From Thalassoroseus pseudoceratinae (lineage in GTDB: Bacteria; Planctomycetota; Planctomycetia; Planctomycetales; Planctomycetaceae), in NCBI RefSeq assembly GCF_011634775.1, contig NZ_JAALXT010000002.1, forward strand, positions 806,001 through 870,000: a stretch of DNA of 64,000 nt. Reading direction: 5' to 3'. Shown in pieces: positions 8,766 through 16,973 of the stretch. Positions within the stretch are counted from its first letter, which is position 1. Each line of letters begins with the position of its first letter. The notes under the pieces were generated by a model. The model searched no databases. It saw only the letters and a program-made list of their open reading frames with translations, and was not told where the DNA came from. Both the position numbers and the translations under genes were made by a program.

Positions 8766-11012
8766 TCAGTTCGGATCGCTGCTGACTTTTTCCATGTTGG
8801 CATACGGGCGTTTCGCGATTTCCGTAGAATCTTCCGTGACTTCGATGATGTGGTTTACAGGCAGATCTTGAAATCGTTGAGTTTCGCCGGTGGTTGGCCA
8901 GAAGATTTCGAGTTGGTCAATCTTCTTCGCGTTGCCGACCCCAAGATGCTGTCGCAGGGGGTTCGCGCCGAAACTTCCACCGCTCCCAACCCAGGCATAG
9001 ACGGTCCTTGCGTCACTTGTCTCGGTTTCTCGAAAAGTCGCTCGGATTCTCGCACCGATCCCCGACCGATTCGACCGACGACCGATCACACGCACAGATA
9101 AAGAGTTATGGCCGAATCCCGGGTTCTGAAATAACACGTTTTGAAAGGCATCGACGGGATAGGCTCCCCCCATTTCCAGCAAGAGGTCTTGATCGCCGTC
9201 TTCATCGAAGTCGGCAAACGAAACACCGTGGCCTTTTTGCAGATGTCCGACGCGGGCGGCCGACGTGACATCGGAGAAGCGATTCCCGTTTCGATTGTGG
9301 AACAGGCGATTCGGCATAAGTCCGCGAATGTTGGTGTATCCGGTTCCAAGGTAGAAATCCGGGAAACCGTCGTTGTCGAGGTCACCGAAGTTGGCACCCA
9401 TCGGTTGAGTCACGCTTGTCAGCCCGACTTCACTGGCAATATCGGTTAGCTTTCCGCCGTCATTTCGGTAGAGGGCATCTGGTTCCGATTCGTGTTCTAT
9501 CCCCAGGTAATCAGCCGCAACATGTTTGATACCAACGAGGTAACTCGACACGAAGAGATCCAGTCGACCGTCTTGGTTGTAGTCCCAGAACCACGCGGGA
9601 AAGCTGTGGATGGGCCCCGTGACACCCATTTCGAGTGCCACATCTTTGAACGTGCCATCCCGTTGATTCCGATACAGACGATTCTCTTCTCCCAGATTAG
9701 AGACATACAGATCGGGGAACCGGTCTGAGTCGAAGTCGCCCCAAACAACGGCCTTCGCATACCGATTGTTCTCGACACCTGCCGCCGCAGCGATGTTACG
9801 GAACGTCCCATCCCCTTGGTTTTCAAATAGTTGCGACGCAGCGGTTTCGTTGCCGATGTACAAATCGAGATCGCCATCGTTATCGAAATCGGCCCATGCC
9901 CCGGTTTGGGTGGCGAAGTGCTGATCTCCGAAACCAACTTCAAATGAGACATCGCGGAAATTGCCGTCACCGTCGTTTTGCAGGAGCGAATTCGGATATT
10001 GCCCAGCATCACCCAACCACGCTCCTCGCAATACCAAGACGTCGACATCACCGTCGTTGTCATAGTCTGCTTGCACGAGATTGAGTCCACCAAACAGCCC
10101 TTTGAGCCCGGATTGTTCAGTCGTGTCCTCGAAACCTCCGTTTCCATCGTTGCGGAACAATCGAAGTTGCCCCGACGGTGCCCAATCCGACACCATCCAG
10201 TCCAGGTCGCCGTCGCCGTCGAGATCGTCAACCAGCGAGCCGCCACAGCAACCCAGCGTATCGACCTTCAATTCCTTGGCGATATTCTGAAAAACGGGGA
10301 AATCCTCATCGGATTCGAATCGTTCAGCTGGAATCAAATAAGCGGTCGGAACTCCATCCGGATGTTCACCGAGCGTCATCGCTGCGACATTCAAGAGCCA
10401 CTTCGCTGTGAGACTGTCTGGTTGGCGATCAAGTAGCTCAATCAGGTAGGCCTTGGCTTTCTCACTGCCATCCTTTTGACGATGGATTCCTTCGTCGCGT
10501 ATCGGGAAAATGCAGCTTTCACCAGTTTCGCAATGGATACAGTTCTGCGTTTCGGCAAGCCGCAACCAAGCAACTGCAAGATCGATGTAGAACAGTTCGA
10601 TCTGTTCCTCGGACATCTTCGGTTCGACGTATTCCAGCAGTCGCTTGGCGGCTTCCAAATTCGCAACCGCTTCTTCGGTATCGCCAAGTTGCAACTCTTG
10701 AGGTGCGAGCAGCCAAAGAGCTTCGAATTGCCGAAGGTCGGTTTGGTTCGTCTCGGACTTGCCTAGCTGCTTCCGCATCGCATCAACATGTTGCGTTGCA
10801 AAGTACTCGTTCGATTTGCGGGACTCGAAGCGAATCCGGGATAACTCCCAGACCATTCGCTCATGCGAGTCCTTAGGGCGAAGGTCTTTCGATGACGACG
10901 AGGTTGCGGTCGAGTCTTCGTCGCCAGTGGAGCATCCGCAATGCAGGAACACCCCGAGACAGCCGAAAACCAGAACAACCGAACGGAGCGCATTAGGTTG
11001 AAATCTCATCAC
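8766..11012 (-). CDS. Fused TPR and FG-GAP/ASPIC (CRTAC1-like) lipoprotein
   Basis: 748 residues. The signal peptide ends GVFLHCGC, a lipobox. Residues up to about 230 are helical and TPR-like and include the cysteine motif NCIHCETGESCIFPI. Then come seven acidic FG-GAP loops (DLDGDGDLDWMVSD, DYDNDGDVDVLVLRG, DFDNDGDLDLYIGN, DFDSDRFPDLYVSN, DYNQDGRLDLFVSS, DLDNDGFPDFYLG, DFDEDGDQDLLLEM) and an ASPIC/UnbV domain (SGIGARIRATF ... QLEIFWPTTGETQRFQDL). It joins in one chain what the pairs at 805-3769 and 3766-6844 encode separately, and it matches the gene cut off at the left edge. Probably anchored in a membrane and facing outward; ligand unknown. Confidence 0.88.
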   Translation of the reverse strand: MMRFQPNALRSVVLVFGCLGVFLHCGCSTGDEDSTATSSSSKDLRPKDSHERMVWELSRIRFESRKSNEYFATQHVDAMRKQLGKSETNQTDLRQFEALWLLAPQELQLGDTEEAVANLEAAKRLLEYVEPKMSEEQIELFYIDLAVAWLRLAETQNCIHCETGESCIFPIRDEGIHRQKDGSEKAKAYLIELLDRQPDSLTAKWLLNVAAMTLGEHPDGVPTAYLIPAERFESDEDFPVFQNIAKELKVDTLGCCGGSLVDDLDGDGDLDWMVSDWAPSGQLRLFRNDGNGGFEDTTEQSGLKGLFGGLNLVQADYDNDGDVDVLVLRGAWLGDAGQYPNSLLQNDGDGNFRDVSFEVGFGDQHFATQTGAWADFDNDGDLDLYIGNETAASQLFENQGDGTFRNIAAAAGVENNRYAKAVVWGDFDSDRFPDLYVSNLGEENRLYRNQRDGTFKDVALEMGVTGPIHSFPAWFWDYNQDGRLDLFVSSYLVGIKHVAADYLGIEHESEPDALYRNDGGKLTDIASEVGLTSVTQPMGANFGDLDNDGFPDFYLGTGYTNIRGLMPNRLFHNRNGNRFSDVTSAARVGHLQKGHGVSFADFDEDGDQDLLLEMGGAYPVDAFQNVLFQNPGFGHNSLSVRVIGRRSNRSGIGARIRATFRETETSDARTVYAWVGSGGSFGANPLRQHLGVGNAKKIDQLEIFWPTTGETQRFQDLPVNHIIEVTEDSTEIAKRPYANMEKVSSDPN

Positions 11013-11390
11013 ATCATGCTACGACAGCCACATGACAAGTGGAAGAGATTTCGAGGGAAAATTCCTCGCCGAGTTCACTCTCAATCGTGGCAGCCGAATT
11101 GTAGTTATTTGGGAGCAGGCGGTCTGGGGAGACTCAACGCACTCAGACTGGAACCTGTGACCAAGTTCGGCTCGGCTTCTATTCAGCGGTGTGAGATGTT
11201 GACCTAGTGGCCATTCTTGCATTCATTGGGATGCTGCCAACGAACCCCTTTCGTCGATTCCATCTAGAAGTGCTAGCTTCGAAGTCGAGACTCACTTGTC
11301 TTCAAATTCGACTCTCGTCCAATTTGATCACTAGTGGCAATCCTTGCATTGCCCGCCGTTCTGGACGTTGCTAGGTCTTGCAACTTGCGG
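11013..11390. other. Intergenic region, no gene seen
   Basis: 378 bases between two minus-strand genes. No frame here looks coding. It holds a pair of 20-base direct repeats (see separate entry). It should contain the promoter of the fused TPR/FG-GAP gene and the 3' end of the cardiolipin synthase transcript, but I see no convincing -35/-10 pair or T-tailed hairpin. Confidence 0.6.
11204..11350. repeat. Imperfect 20-base direct repeat pair
   Basis: CTAGTGGCCATTCTTGCATT at 11204-11223 recurs as CTAGTGGCAATCCTTGCATT at 11331-11350, 18 of 20 identical and 127 bases apart. TTGA lies just before both copies. No gene lies between them. Confidence 0.5.
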
Positions 11391-12830
11391 TTAAAGAATC
11401 GGCCCTAAGACGGCGAGTGTGTTGTTCCAGAGTCGTCGCGAGTAAGTCCACGAAATGACCGAATCCAACGAAATAAGTTGAGATTGATTGATGTATGATT
11501 GCTGTCGTTCTCGCATGGCTTCGGTCAGTTGAGAATCGCAAAGCAGGATGTTGTTCTCATAGTTGAGTTCGAAACTGCGACGATCCATGTTCGCGGAGCC
11601 GATCAGTGTAACTTCTCCATCTAATGTCAAAGACTTAGTGTGGAGAAGTCCCCCCTGATATTCGTGAATCACAACGCCCGCTTCGAGCAGTTCCGCGTAG
11701 TAGCTACGACTTGCACCGGCGACCACCCAGGAGTCATTCCGTGCCGGAAAGATCATCGTCGTCTTCACCCCACGATAGGCGGCCGAACAGATTGCGTTCT
11801 GAATTGAGTCATTCGGTATGTAATACGGGGTTGAAATGACGAGTTCTTTCTGGGCGGAATAGCACAATGCTTCGAAGGTTTCGGACATCGCTGAGTATCG
11901 ACTCGTCGGGCCGGTGCCGATCACCTGGGCTGGAATTCCAGGCTCGGGAGCAACAAGAGGTTCACGTAACAGATCGTGCATCGAGTCATCGGTGTAAGTC
12001 ATCCAGTCGCTAGCAAACAGTTGCAAGTTTTGTCGGGCAATCGGACCTTCAAATCGCATCACGGCGTCTACCCAAGGAGCGTACTTCGCCTTGACTAGAA
12101 ATTCCGGGTCGGCACAGTTTTGACTTCCACAGTACGTGGTGTGGCCATCAATGACTAATGTTTTGCGATGATTTCTCAGGTCGATGCGACCGATTAAAGT
12201 GCGTAGAAAGGGATTGCCAATTGGCAATGCGATCGCCAATCGCACGCCAGCGTCTTGCATGGATTGCCAGTGTTCGGAGCGAATCATGGCACGCGAGCCT
12301 AGATTGTCGACCATCGCCCGACACACAACTCCACGACTAGCGGCTCGTTTGAGAGCTTCTACAATTTTGGTGCCATTGTTGTCGGCTAGCCAGATATAGA
12401 ACAACAAGTGAACGTGCTCAGTCGCGGCATCAATGTCTGCGACCATCGAGTCAATTGTCGTGTTAGAGTCTTTCATCAACGTTGCTGAGTTTCCGCCGAC
12501 CGGCTTGAAACCGCTAATTGATTCACCTAACCGAAACAGCGGCTGGTATTTCGAGGGAATCGATGGAGAGAGATTAGTTTCCTCACTAGCATCGATGGGA
12601 GGTGCTTCCGGCATGTCGGCTAGGACTTGGCGAAGTCTCTCGGAACGGCGGCGACCTATATTAGTTTCGCCGAACAGCAGATAACCAAGTATCCCCAGGA
12701 ACGGGACGAAACCAATTACCGCGATCCATGCAATGCGTGATGCCGGATCACGGTGCGGTTTGAGCATGACCCGAATGACTAAAACGAGTTCCACCAACAA
12801 GTGAACAACGACACCAGTTGTCAATTCCAT
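11391..12830 (-). CDS. cls: Cardiolipin synthase (phospholipase D family)
   Basis: 479 residues, the usual length of bacterial ClsA-type enzymes, which join two phosphatidylglycerols into cardiolipin and glycerol at the inner membrane. Two N-terminal transmembrane helices (about 4-22 and 33-54) precede two phospholipase D domains. Both HKD signatures are intact: HRKTLVIDG (His221, Lys223, Asp228) with GSQN, and HTKSLTLDG (His397, Lys399, Asp404) with GSANMDRRS. The motif MLKPHRDPASRIAWI after the first helix is the standard cardiolipin synthase N-terminal region. It stands alone, with about 300 bases to the next gene on the same strand. Substrate preference between phosphatidylglycerol and other head groups cannot be read from the sequence. 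Confidence 0.92.
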   Translation of the reverse strand: MELTTGVVVHLLVELVLVIRVMLKPHRDPASRIAWIAVIGFVPFLGILGYLLFGETNIGRRRSERLRQVLADMPEAPPIDASEETNLSPSIPSKYQPLFRLGESISGFKPVGGNSATLMKDSNTTIDSMVADIDAATEHVHLLFYIWLADNNGTKIVEALKRAASRGVVCRAMVDNLGSRAMIRSEHWQSMQDAGVRLAIALPIGNPFLRTLIGRIDLRNHRKTLVIDGHTTYCGSQNCADPEFLVKAKYAPWVDAVMRFEGPIARQNLQLFASDWMTYTDDSMHDLLREPLVAPEPGIPAQVIGTGPTSRYSAMSETFEALCYSAQKELVISTPYYIPNDSIQNAICSAAYRGVKTTMIFPARNDSWVVAGASRSYYAELLEAGVVIHEYQGGLLHTKSLTLDGEVTLIGSANMDRRSFELNYENNILLCDSQLTEAMRERQQSYINQSQLISLDSVISWTYSRRLWNNTLAVLGPIL

Positions 12831-12913
12831 ATCTTGTCAATCTTGTTAGTTCTTGGTTCAAACGCAGTGACCGGGATGGAATCTCGACCTGCACCACTTC
12901 CGAGAACAAGGCT

Positions 12914-12940
12914 CGAAAATCGAATTGCGATGCATTTTCG
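12914..12940. other. Short inverted repeat upstream of cls
   Basis: CGAAAAT (12914-12920) and ATTTTCG (12934-12940) form a perfect 7-base-pair stem with a 13-base loop, about 85 bases upstream of the cls start codon. It could be an operator or a leader hairpin. Confidence 0.3.
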
Positions 12941-13109
12941 GCGGGGAGTATTTGTGTCGGATGTGCGTGGGCAGGACAGTTGTGGGTTCGCTTGCGTGAA
13001 CACACATCTCTTCTTAAGAGGAATGCTAGACGTCTATCGGTAACAGGGCGTCGGCGACTCCATTGCTTGAACTCTTGCTTTCGTCCTTGTGTTTTGTTCA
13101 CGCAGCGAG

Positions 13110-13144
13110 AAACAAAAAGCAACGCCTAGCCGGCTCGCAGTTGC
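13110..13144 (-). terminator. Possible intrinsic terminator of dnaA
   Basis: On the minus strand GCAAC (13140-13144) pairs with GTTGC (13119-13123), with an inner AGCCGGCT palindrome, and is followed at once by TTTTTGTTT. The left arm lies in the last codons of dnaA. The outer stem has only five pairs, so strength is uncertain. Confidence 0.4.
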
Positions 13145-14718
13145 TTTTCGAGGGTATCAAGGATTTGGCCGACACTCCAAGACTCATGAGCAACAGGCAG
13201 GTTTTCGGATTGATCGAGCCAGCCGACGACTCGTTTCTCCGCCGATATCACAGTGCTGTGATTGCGTCCGCCGAAGAAATCACCGATCTCGCTGTAAGCC
13301 GCTTGTGTGTGCTTGCGGGCAAGGAACATTGCTAGCATTCGTGGGCCGGTCAACGAACGTTTTCGACCGGCCGATCGTAGGTCTGCTCCGGTCAGATTGA
13401 AGAACTTTGCAACGGCGGCTTCGATGTCGGCCAGACTGACGACTTGGGTGCAGTCACGCTCCAAGTCAGCCAATGCCGTTCGAGCAAAAGCCAAAGAACA
13501 CGTTTGGCCGGGATTCATCCGCCCGTGCGTGGCTAGAATGTTGATAGCCCCTTGACCTTCGCGGACATTCTGGAAGCGATTCGCAATCCATTCGAGTGTC
13601 GGCGGGGTGATTTTTAGATTGAGTTGTTGGGCTTGGCGACTTAGGATTTTTTCCCGAGCGGAAGCATCCGGCGTGTCCATTTTGCAAAGCAGTCCCGCGA
13701 CGCATCGTGAAACGAGTTCATCACTCAACTTGGTGAGCAGATGCGGATGCCGGTCGGCCGTGAGCACGATTTGCTTGCCTTGCGAGGTGAGTTGCTGAAA
13801 CGTGTGCAACAACTCCTCTGCGATTCCTTTCTTACCGTCGAAGAAATCGAAGTCATCCAGCAATAGAAGATCGACGCCGCGAAAGCGTTGCCGAAATCCG
13901 GGTGTGCTACGGTTCCGCAGCGCAGTTGTAAAGTAATTCGTGAACGCTTCGGATGTCAGAAACAGCGTTCTTGCTCTTGGACGAGTTCGCTTGAACTCAC
14001 GAGCAATGCCCTCGAGCAGATGCGTCTTTCCGACACCAACACCACCGTAGAAAATCACGGGGTTGCAGGCCGTTCCCGGTCGTTCGCAGACTTCACGAGC
14101 CGCTGTAAACGCCAGCATGTTAGCAGGGCAGCTGATGAAATCACTCAACGACGCGAATCGCCGAACACGTTGAGTTGCTGGATCGGCGTCGGTTTCTGAG
14201 TTGTCTCGGTCATCGGTCGCGGTTGCCTCAGGGGCAGCGACTGCCAGTGGAGTTGGTTTCGGTTGCGCCGTTTCCTTGGGCTCGGTCGAAACCACGTTCG
14301 CCGCCGATGCCGACGCCAACGTGAAGCGTGTTTCACCGGCTGGCCCGAGAATATCACGAACGGTCTGAACGATGACCGCGCGAAAATCCCGTTGAACCCA
14401 GCGAAGCAGGAACGGACTTACCGCGCTGACGGTGACGACTGTTCCGCTTACGGCTAACTTCGCACCGGCTTTGAAGCAACGGTTGTAGCTTCGCGGCCCT
14501 AGGCGTTGTGCCAACTCGTGTTGTAGTTGTTCGACGACGTTCTCCGCCGACGGAATTTCCGCCGGAGAAGATTTCTGTTCGCCATCGTCATGCTCACAGT
14601 GCAAGCGAATGTCTTCGCTTGGATCCGAATCGGCCGATGCAGGTTCGCGATCGGATGGATTCGATACTGGCGCACGCGACGACAGTTCGTCTTGTTGTTG
14701 TCCCGGATCGGGCAGCAT
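13126..14718 (-). CDS. dnaA: Chromosomal replication initiator protein DnaA
   Basis: 530 residues from ATG 14718, which follows AGGGG by seven bases; a TTG at 14763 is less likely. Order: acidic low-complexity leader, DnaA domain I-like region (VVEQLQHELAQRLGPRSYNR, then KLAVSGTVVTVSAVSPFLL), variable linker, AAA+ ATPase with Walker A GGVGVGKTH (about 225-232) and Walker B LLLLDDFDFF (about 284-293), and a C-terminal DNA-binding domain whose signature is GDFFGGRNHSTVISAEKRV (family form GGRDHxTV). It binds DnaA boxes and melts the origin. The leader and linker are longer than in most DnaA proteins. No dnaN, recF or gyrB lies nearby, so the classical origin gene order is absent. Confidence 0.9.
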   Translation of the reverse strand: MLPDPGQQQDELSSRAPVSNPSDREPASADSDPSEDIRLHCEHDDGEQKSSPAEIPSAENVVEQLQHELAQRLGPRSYNRCFKAGAKLAVSGTVVTVSAVSPFLLRWVQRDFRAVIVQTVRDILGPAGETRFTLASASAANVVSTEPKETAQPKPTPLAVAAPEATATDDRDNSETDADPATQRVRRFASLSDFISCPANMLAFTAAREVCERPGTACNPVIFYGGVGVGKTHLLEGIAREFKRTRPRARTLFLTSEAFTNYFTTALRNRSTPGFRQRFRGVDLLLLDDFDFFDGKKGIAEELLHTFQQLTSQGKQIVLTADRHPHLLTKLSDELVSRCVAGLLCKMDTPDASAREKILSRQAQQLNLKITPPTLEWIANRFQNVREGQGAINILATHGRMNPGQTCSLAFARTALADLERDCTQVVSLADIEAAVAKFFNLTGADLRSAGRKRSLTGPRMLAMFLARKHTQAAYSEIGDFFGGRNHSTVISAEKRVVGWLDQSENLPVAHESWSVGQILDTLEKQLRAG

Positions 14719-15191
14719 CTTGCGACCCCTAACGCCCCGACTCAACTGGCTTGGTTCGCGCAATGCTTGCGCACAACGAACCGACGGTTTCTACGAAACC
14801 GTGAAGGAAAGCCCGATTCAGCGGGGATGCTGCGTTTATCTGAAAGGACGAGAAGGTGAACCGTTTGTGAATTTTTTTGTCTCATCCGATGAAGAAGTTT
14901 CTTCGGCGGATTTGATGTTCGGGCCACTGTCAACTCTTTTTCTCTGGCGAGAGGCACCAGGCCGAGAAAGAAGGTTTCCGTGTGACCGATTGAACAATTC
15001 GCGACAAATTATGAACGGTTGATGAACTTCGCGTCTGACTCACTCATGTGACTGATAGTAGCCGACAGAGAAGGGGTGTCAAACAACAAATCGTTCGATT
15101 CCAACTTCCCAAGGGGGCCGTCTCGCTGAAGGTCCGTTTTCTCTTGAAGATGAGCCCAGGTAGGAGATGGTGACTTTTTCAGATAGGCAGG
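14719..15191. other. Intergenic region upstream of dnaA, no gene seen
   Basis: 473 bases between the GT2-GtrA gene and dnaA, both on the minus strand. I looked for DnaA boxes (TTATCCACA and close variants) and found none. Part of it has open frames in several phases but no homology I recognise and no strong hairpin. It presumably holds the dnaA promoter. Confidence 0.5.
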
Positions 15192-16448
15192 TCACGGCAG
15201 TGGATTATCGTGAACAACCTGTCGATGACGACTTGATTCCAATTCCCCTTCAGTTGACTGATGATGGTGTTGGGCGGGTTCGGTGACCTTGGGGAACTGT
15301 GGATTTTCCGTCGAGGCTTCGGTGGGCTGAACGGAGTTCACGCTCGGCGTGTCGAGACCGGCAGTCGTGGGTCGAAACACCAGGAACCGACAAAGTAGGA
15401 AGTTCGACGCGGTTCCCGCAATCACTCCCAACAACGCAGCCCGCAAAGGGTGCGTCGCGAAATACGCGGTCGCTAAACAAAGACTGCTCCGTGTGGCCCA
15501 GTTGATCAGCCCACCGAATAAGCAGCTCGCGCAGAATTCCGCGTACTGCTTCAACCAAGGTTTTCGCTCGGTGTTCCGAAACGTGATGGATCGGTTCAGG
15601 ATGTAATTCCATGTCATCGCGATCCAAATGGCCAAGACGGCCGCCATCGGTACCGTCAGCCAGTTCAGCAGTACCTGGAACATGGACAAATCGACAACAA
15701 CGCCAGTCAGGCCAACGCAGCCGAATAACAACAACCAATTCCAATTCGGAAATCGGAATTCATACAGCTTCCGCAGATGCCGCAAGTAATTGATCTGCTC
15801 ACGCAAGTTGAGTTTGCTCTCTCCCTGCGTTCGGTCAGCAAAATGAATTGGAACTTCCACAACCGCTCGGCAGCCACATTTGACGATCAATTCCAGCCCG
15901 ATCTTCCAGCCAATTGGATCGAGCGGGGCGGATTGCTCGAACGTCTCTCGCCGTAATGCGAAGAAACCGGCCATGGGGTCTTGAACAGCCGTCAGTGGGC
16001 GAGCCAAGAGCGTCGCGATTTTGGAGTTCAGCCACCGAAAAAGACCCCAAGCGGCGTCGGTTCCGCCACCAGGGACATATCGGCTGCCAACAACGAAGTC
16101 GGCAATGGGGGCCGTGCCGCTAACGGCGTGATACAGTTCGGGAATGGCTTCGGGGGGGTGAGACAGGTCGGCGTCCATACACAGCAGCACATCACCACGG
16201 GCCACCTTCATCCCTGCAACCACCGCACTGGCGAGACCTCGCTCTTCGGTTCGCACGATGAGCCGGATGGGAAAATCCACCGCCAACTCCTTGCAGACCA
16301 TCGGTGTGTCGTCAGGGCTGTTGTCATCGACGATCAGTATCTCGGCGTGAATGCCTGCGGATTTCGTGGCCTGATCAATCCGAGAGACTAACTCTGGCAG
16401 ATTGGCGGCTTCCTGGTACGTAGGAACGACAACCGTGAGATCGCACAT
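15192..16448 (-). CDS. Polyprenyl-phosphate glycosyltransferase (GT2, DPM1-like) fused to GtrA domain
   Basis: 418 residues from ATG 16448 (MCDLTVVVPTYQEAANLPEL). Residues 1-220 are a GT-A family 2 transferase of the dolichol-phosphate mannose synthase type: VVPTYQEAANL, IVDDNSPDDTP, LLCMDADLSHPPEAIPEL (metal-binding DAD), VVGSRYVPGGG. Residues about 235-365 are a GtrA-like membrane domain with four hydrophobic helices (for example LLLFGCVGLTGVVVDLSMF and WNYILNRSITFRNTER). A polar tail of about 50 residues ends the protein. It should move a sugar from a nucleotide onto a polyprenyl phosphate and help flip it across the membrane for cell-surface glycosylation. Which sugar is used is not evident. 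Confidence 0.88.
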   Translation of the reverse strand: MCDLTVVVPTYQEAANLPELVSRIDQATKSAGIHAEILIVDDNSPDDTPMVCKELAVDFPIRLIVRTEERGLASAVVAGMKVARGDVLLCMDADLSHPPEAIPELYHAVSGTAPIADFVVGSRYVPGGGTDAAWGLFRWLNSKIATLLARPLTAVQDPMAGFFALRRETFEQSAPLDPIGWKIGLELIVKCGCRAVVEVPIHFADRTQGESKLNLREQINYLRHLRKLYEFRFPNWNWLLLFGCVGLTGVVVDLSMFQVLLNWLTVPMAAVLAIWIAMTWNYILNRSITFRNTERKPWLKQYAEFCASCLFGGLINWATRSSLCLATAYFATHPLRAALLGVIAGTASNFLLCRFLVFRPTTAGLDTPSVNSVQPTEASTENPQFPKVTEPAQHHHQSTEGELESSRHRQVVHDNPLP

Positions 16449-16520
16449 GAGCGGCCTGCGTGTTTCCAAAAGTTAGCGCCACTCCCGTTCAGCGCAAGAA
16501 AACTGCAACATCACTCAACC

Positions 16521-16559
16521 ATGTCCCTTAAACGTGAAAATTAATTTTCCAAGGGACAT
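16521..16559. promoter_or_regulatory. Nested palindromes, candidate operator or hairpin
   Basis: ATGTCCCTT (16521-16529) and AAGGGACAT (16551-16559) are perfect inverted copies. Between them lies a second perfect palindrome, GAAAATTAATTTTC (16536-16549). It sits 73 bases upstream of the GT2-GtrA start codon. The symmetry suits binding of a dimeric regulator. A transcription terminator is less likely because no T-run follows the outer stem. Confidence 0.45.
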
Positions 16560-16621
16560 CGAAAAGCGAGCACGTGACGAATCTTGTTGCATTGAAATGA
16601 ATTCCGTCACGTGTATTCAGT

Positions 16622-16697
16622 ATAGGCAAATGGGATGCCGTAATCACTCAGAGCGTTACAACCGGGAAAATCCCGTTTTTTATACTAGATTGCCTAT
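16622..16697 (+). ncRNA. Possible structured RNA with closing stem and T-tailed hairpin
   Basis: ATAGGCAA (16622-16629) pairs with TTGCCTAT (16690-16697). Inside are a GTAA/TTAC stem and CGGGA-AAA-TCCCG (16663-16675) followed by TTTTTT, which resembles a weak intrinsic terminator on the plus strand. Together they could fold as a three-way junction. No match to a known RNA family is recognised. Confidence 0.25.
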
Positions 16698-16973
16698 TTT
16701 CCGCTTGCGAGTGGTAGAACAGGCGGCCATGATGATTTCGCCTTGGCAACAGGGCGATACAAACTGAGTCCGACCGGTTTCAGTAGTGTAATCCAACGGG
16801 GACACTCCCCTTTCTCGTGTTGCGGGCTAGAGAAATGGATTCACCTATCTAATTCGGTCCAGAACTTGCCTTAGACGACAGAAGCCACACTCTCTCTCAA
16901 CTTCATCGAGTACCTCCCCTCGATGATTTCGTGGCGTTGGAGTCACTACCTGCCGTGAAGGAAACGCCGACTT

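Larger units (their letters stand above)
16449..16973. other. Divergent intergenic region with several inverted repeats
   Basis: 525 bases between the GT2-GtrA gene (minus) and the sigma-54 activator (plus). It should hold both promoters. It is lower in GC than its flanks around 16521-16700 and contains four inverted repeats, listed separately, plus GGGGA-CAC-TCCCC at 16798-16810. A 77-codon frame (16534-16767) runs across them but I do not believe it is a gene. Confidence 0.6.

Noticed and set aside
15061-15130. tRNA-like GTTCGATTCC
   Set aside because: No T-stem pairing, acceptor or anticodon arm around it.
16534-16767. 77-codon frame upstream of the sigma-54 gene
   Set aside because: It runs through inverted repeats and a T-run hairpin and has no ribosome binding site or recognisable domain.
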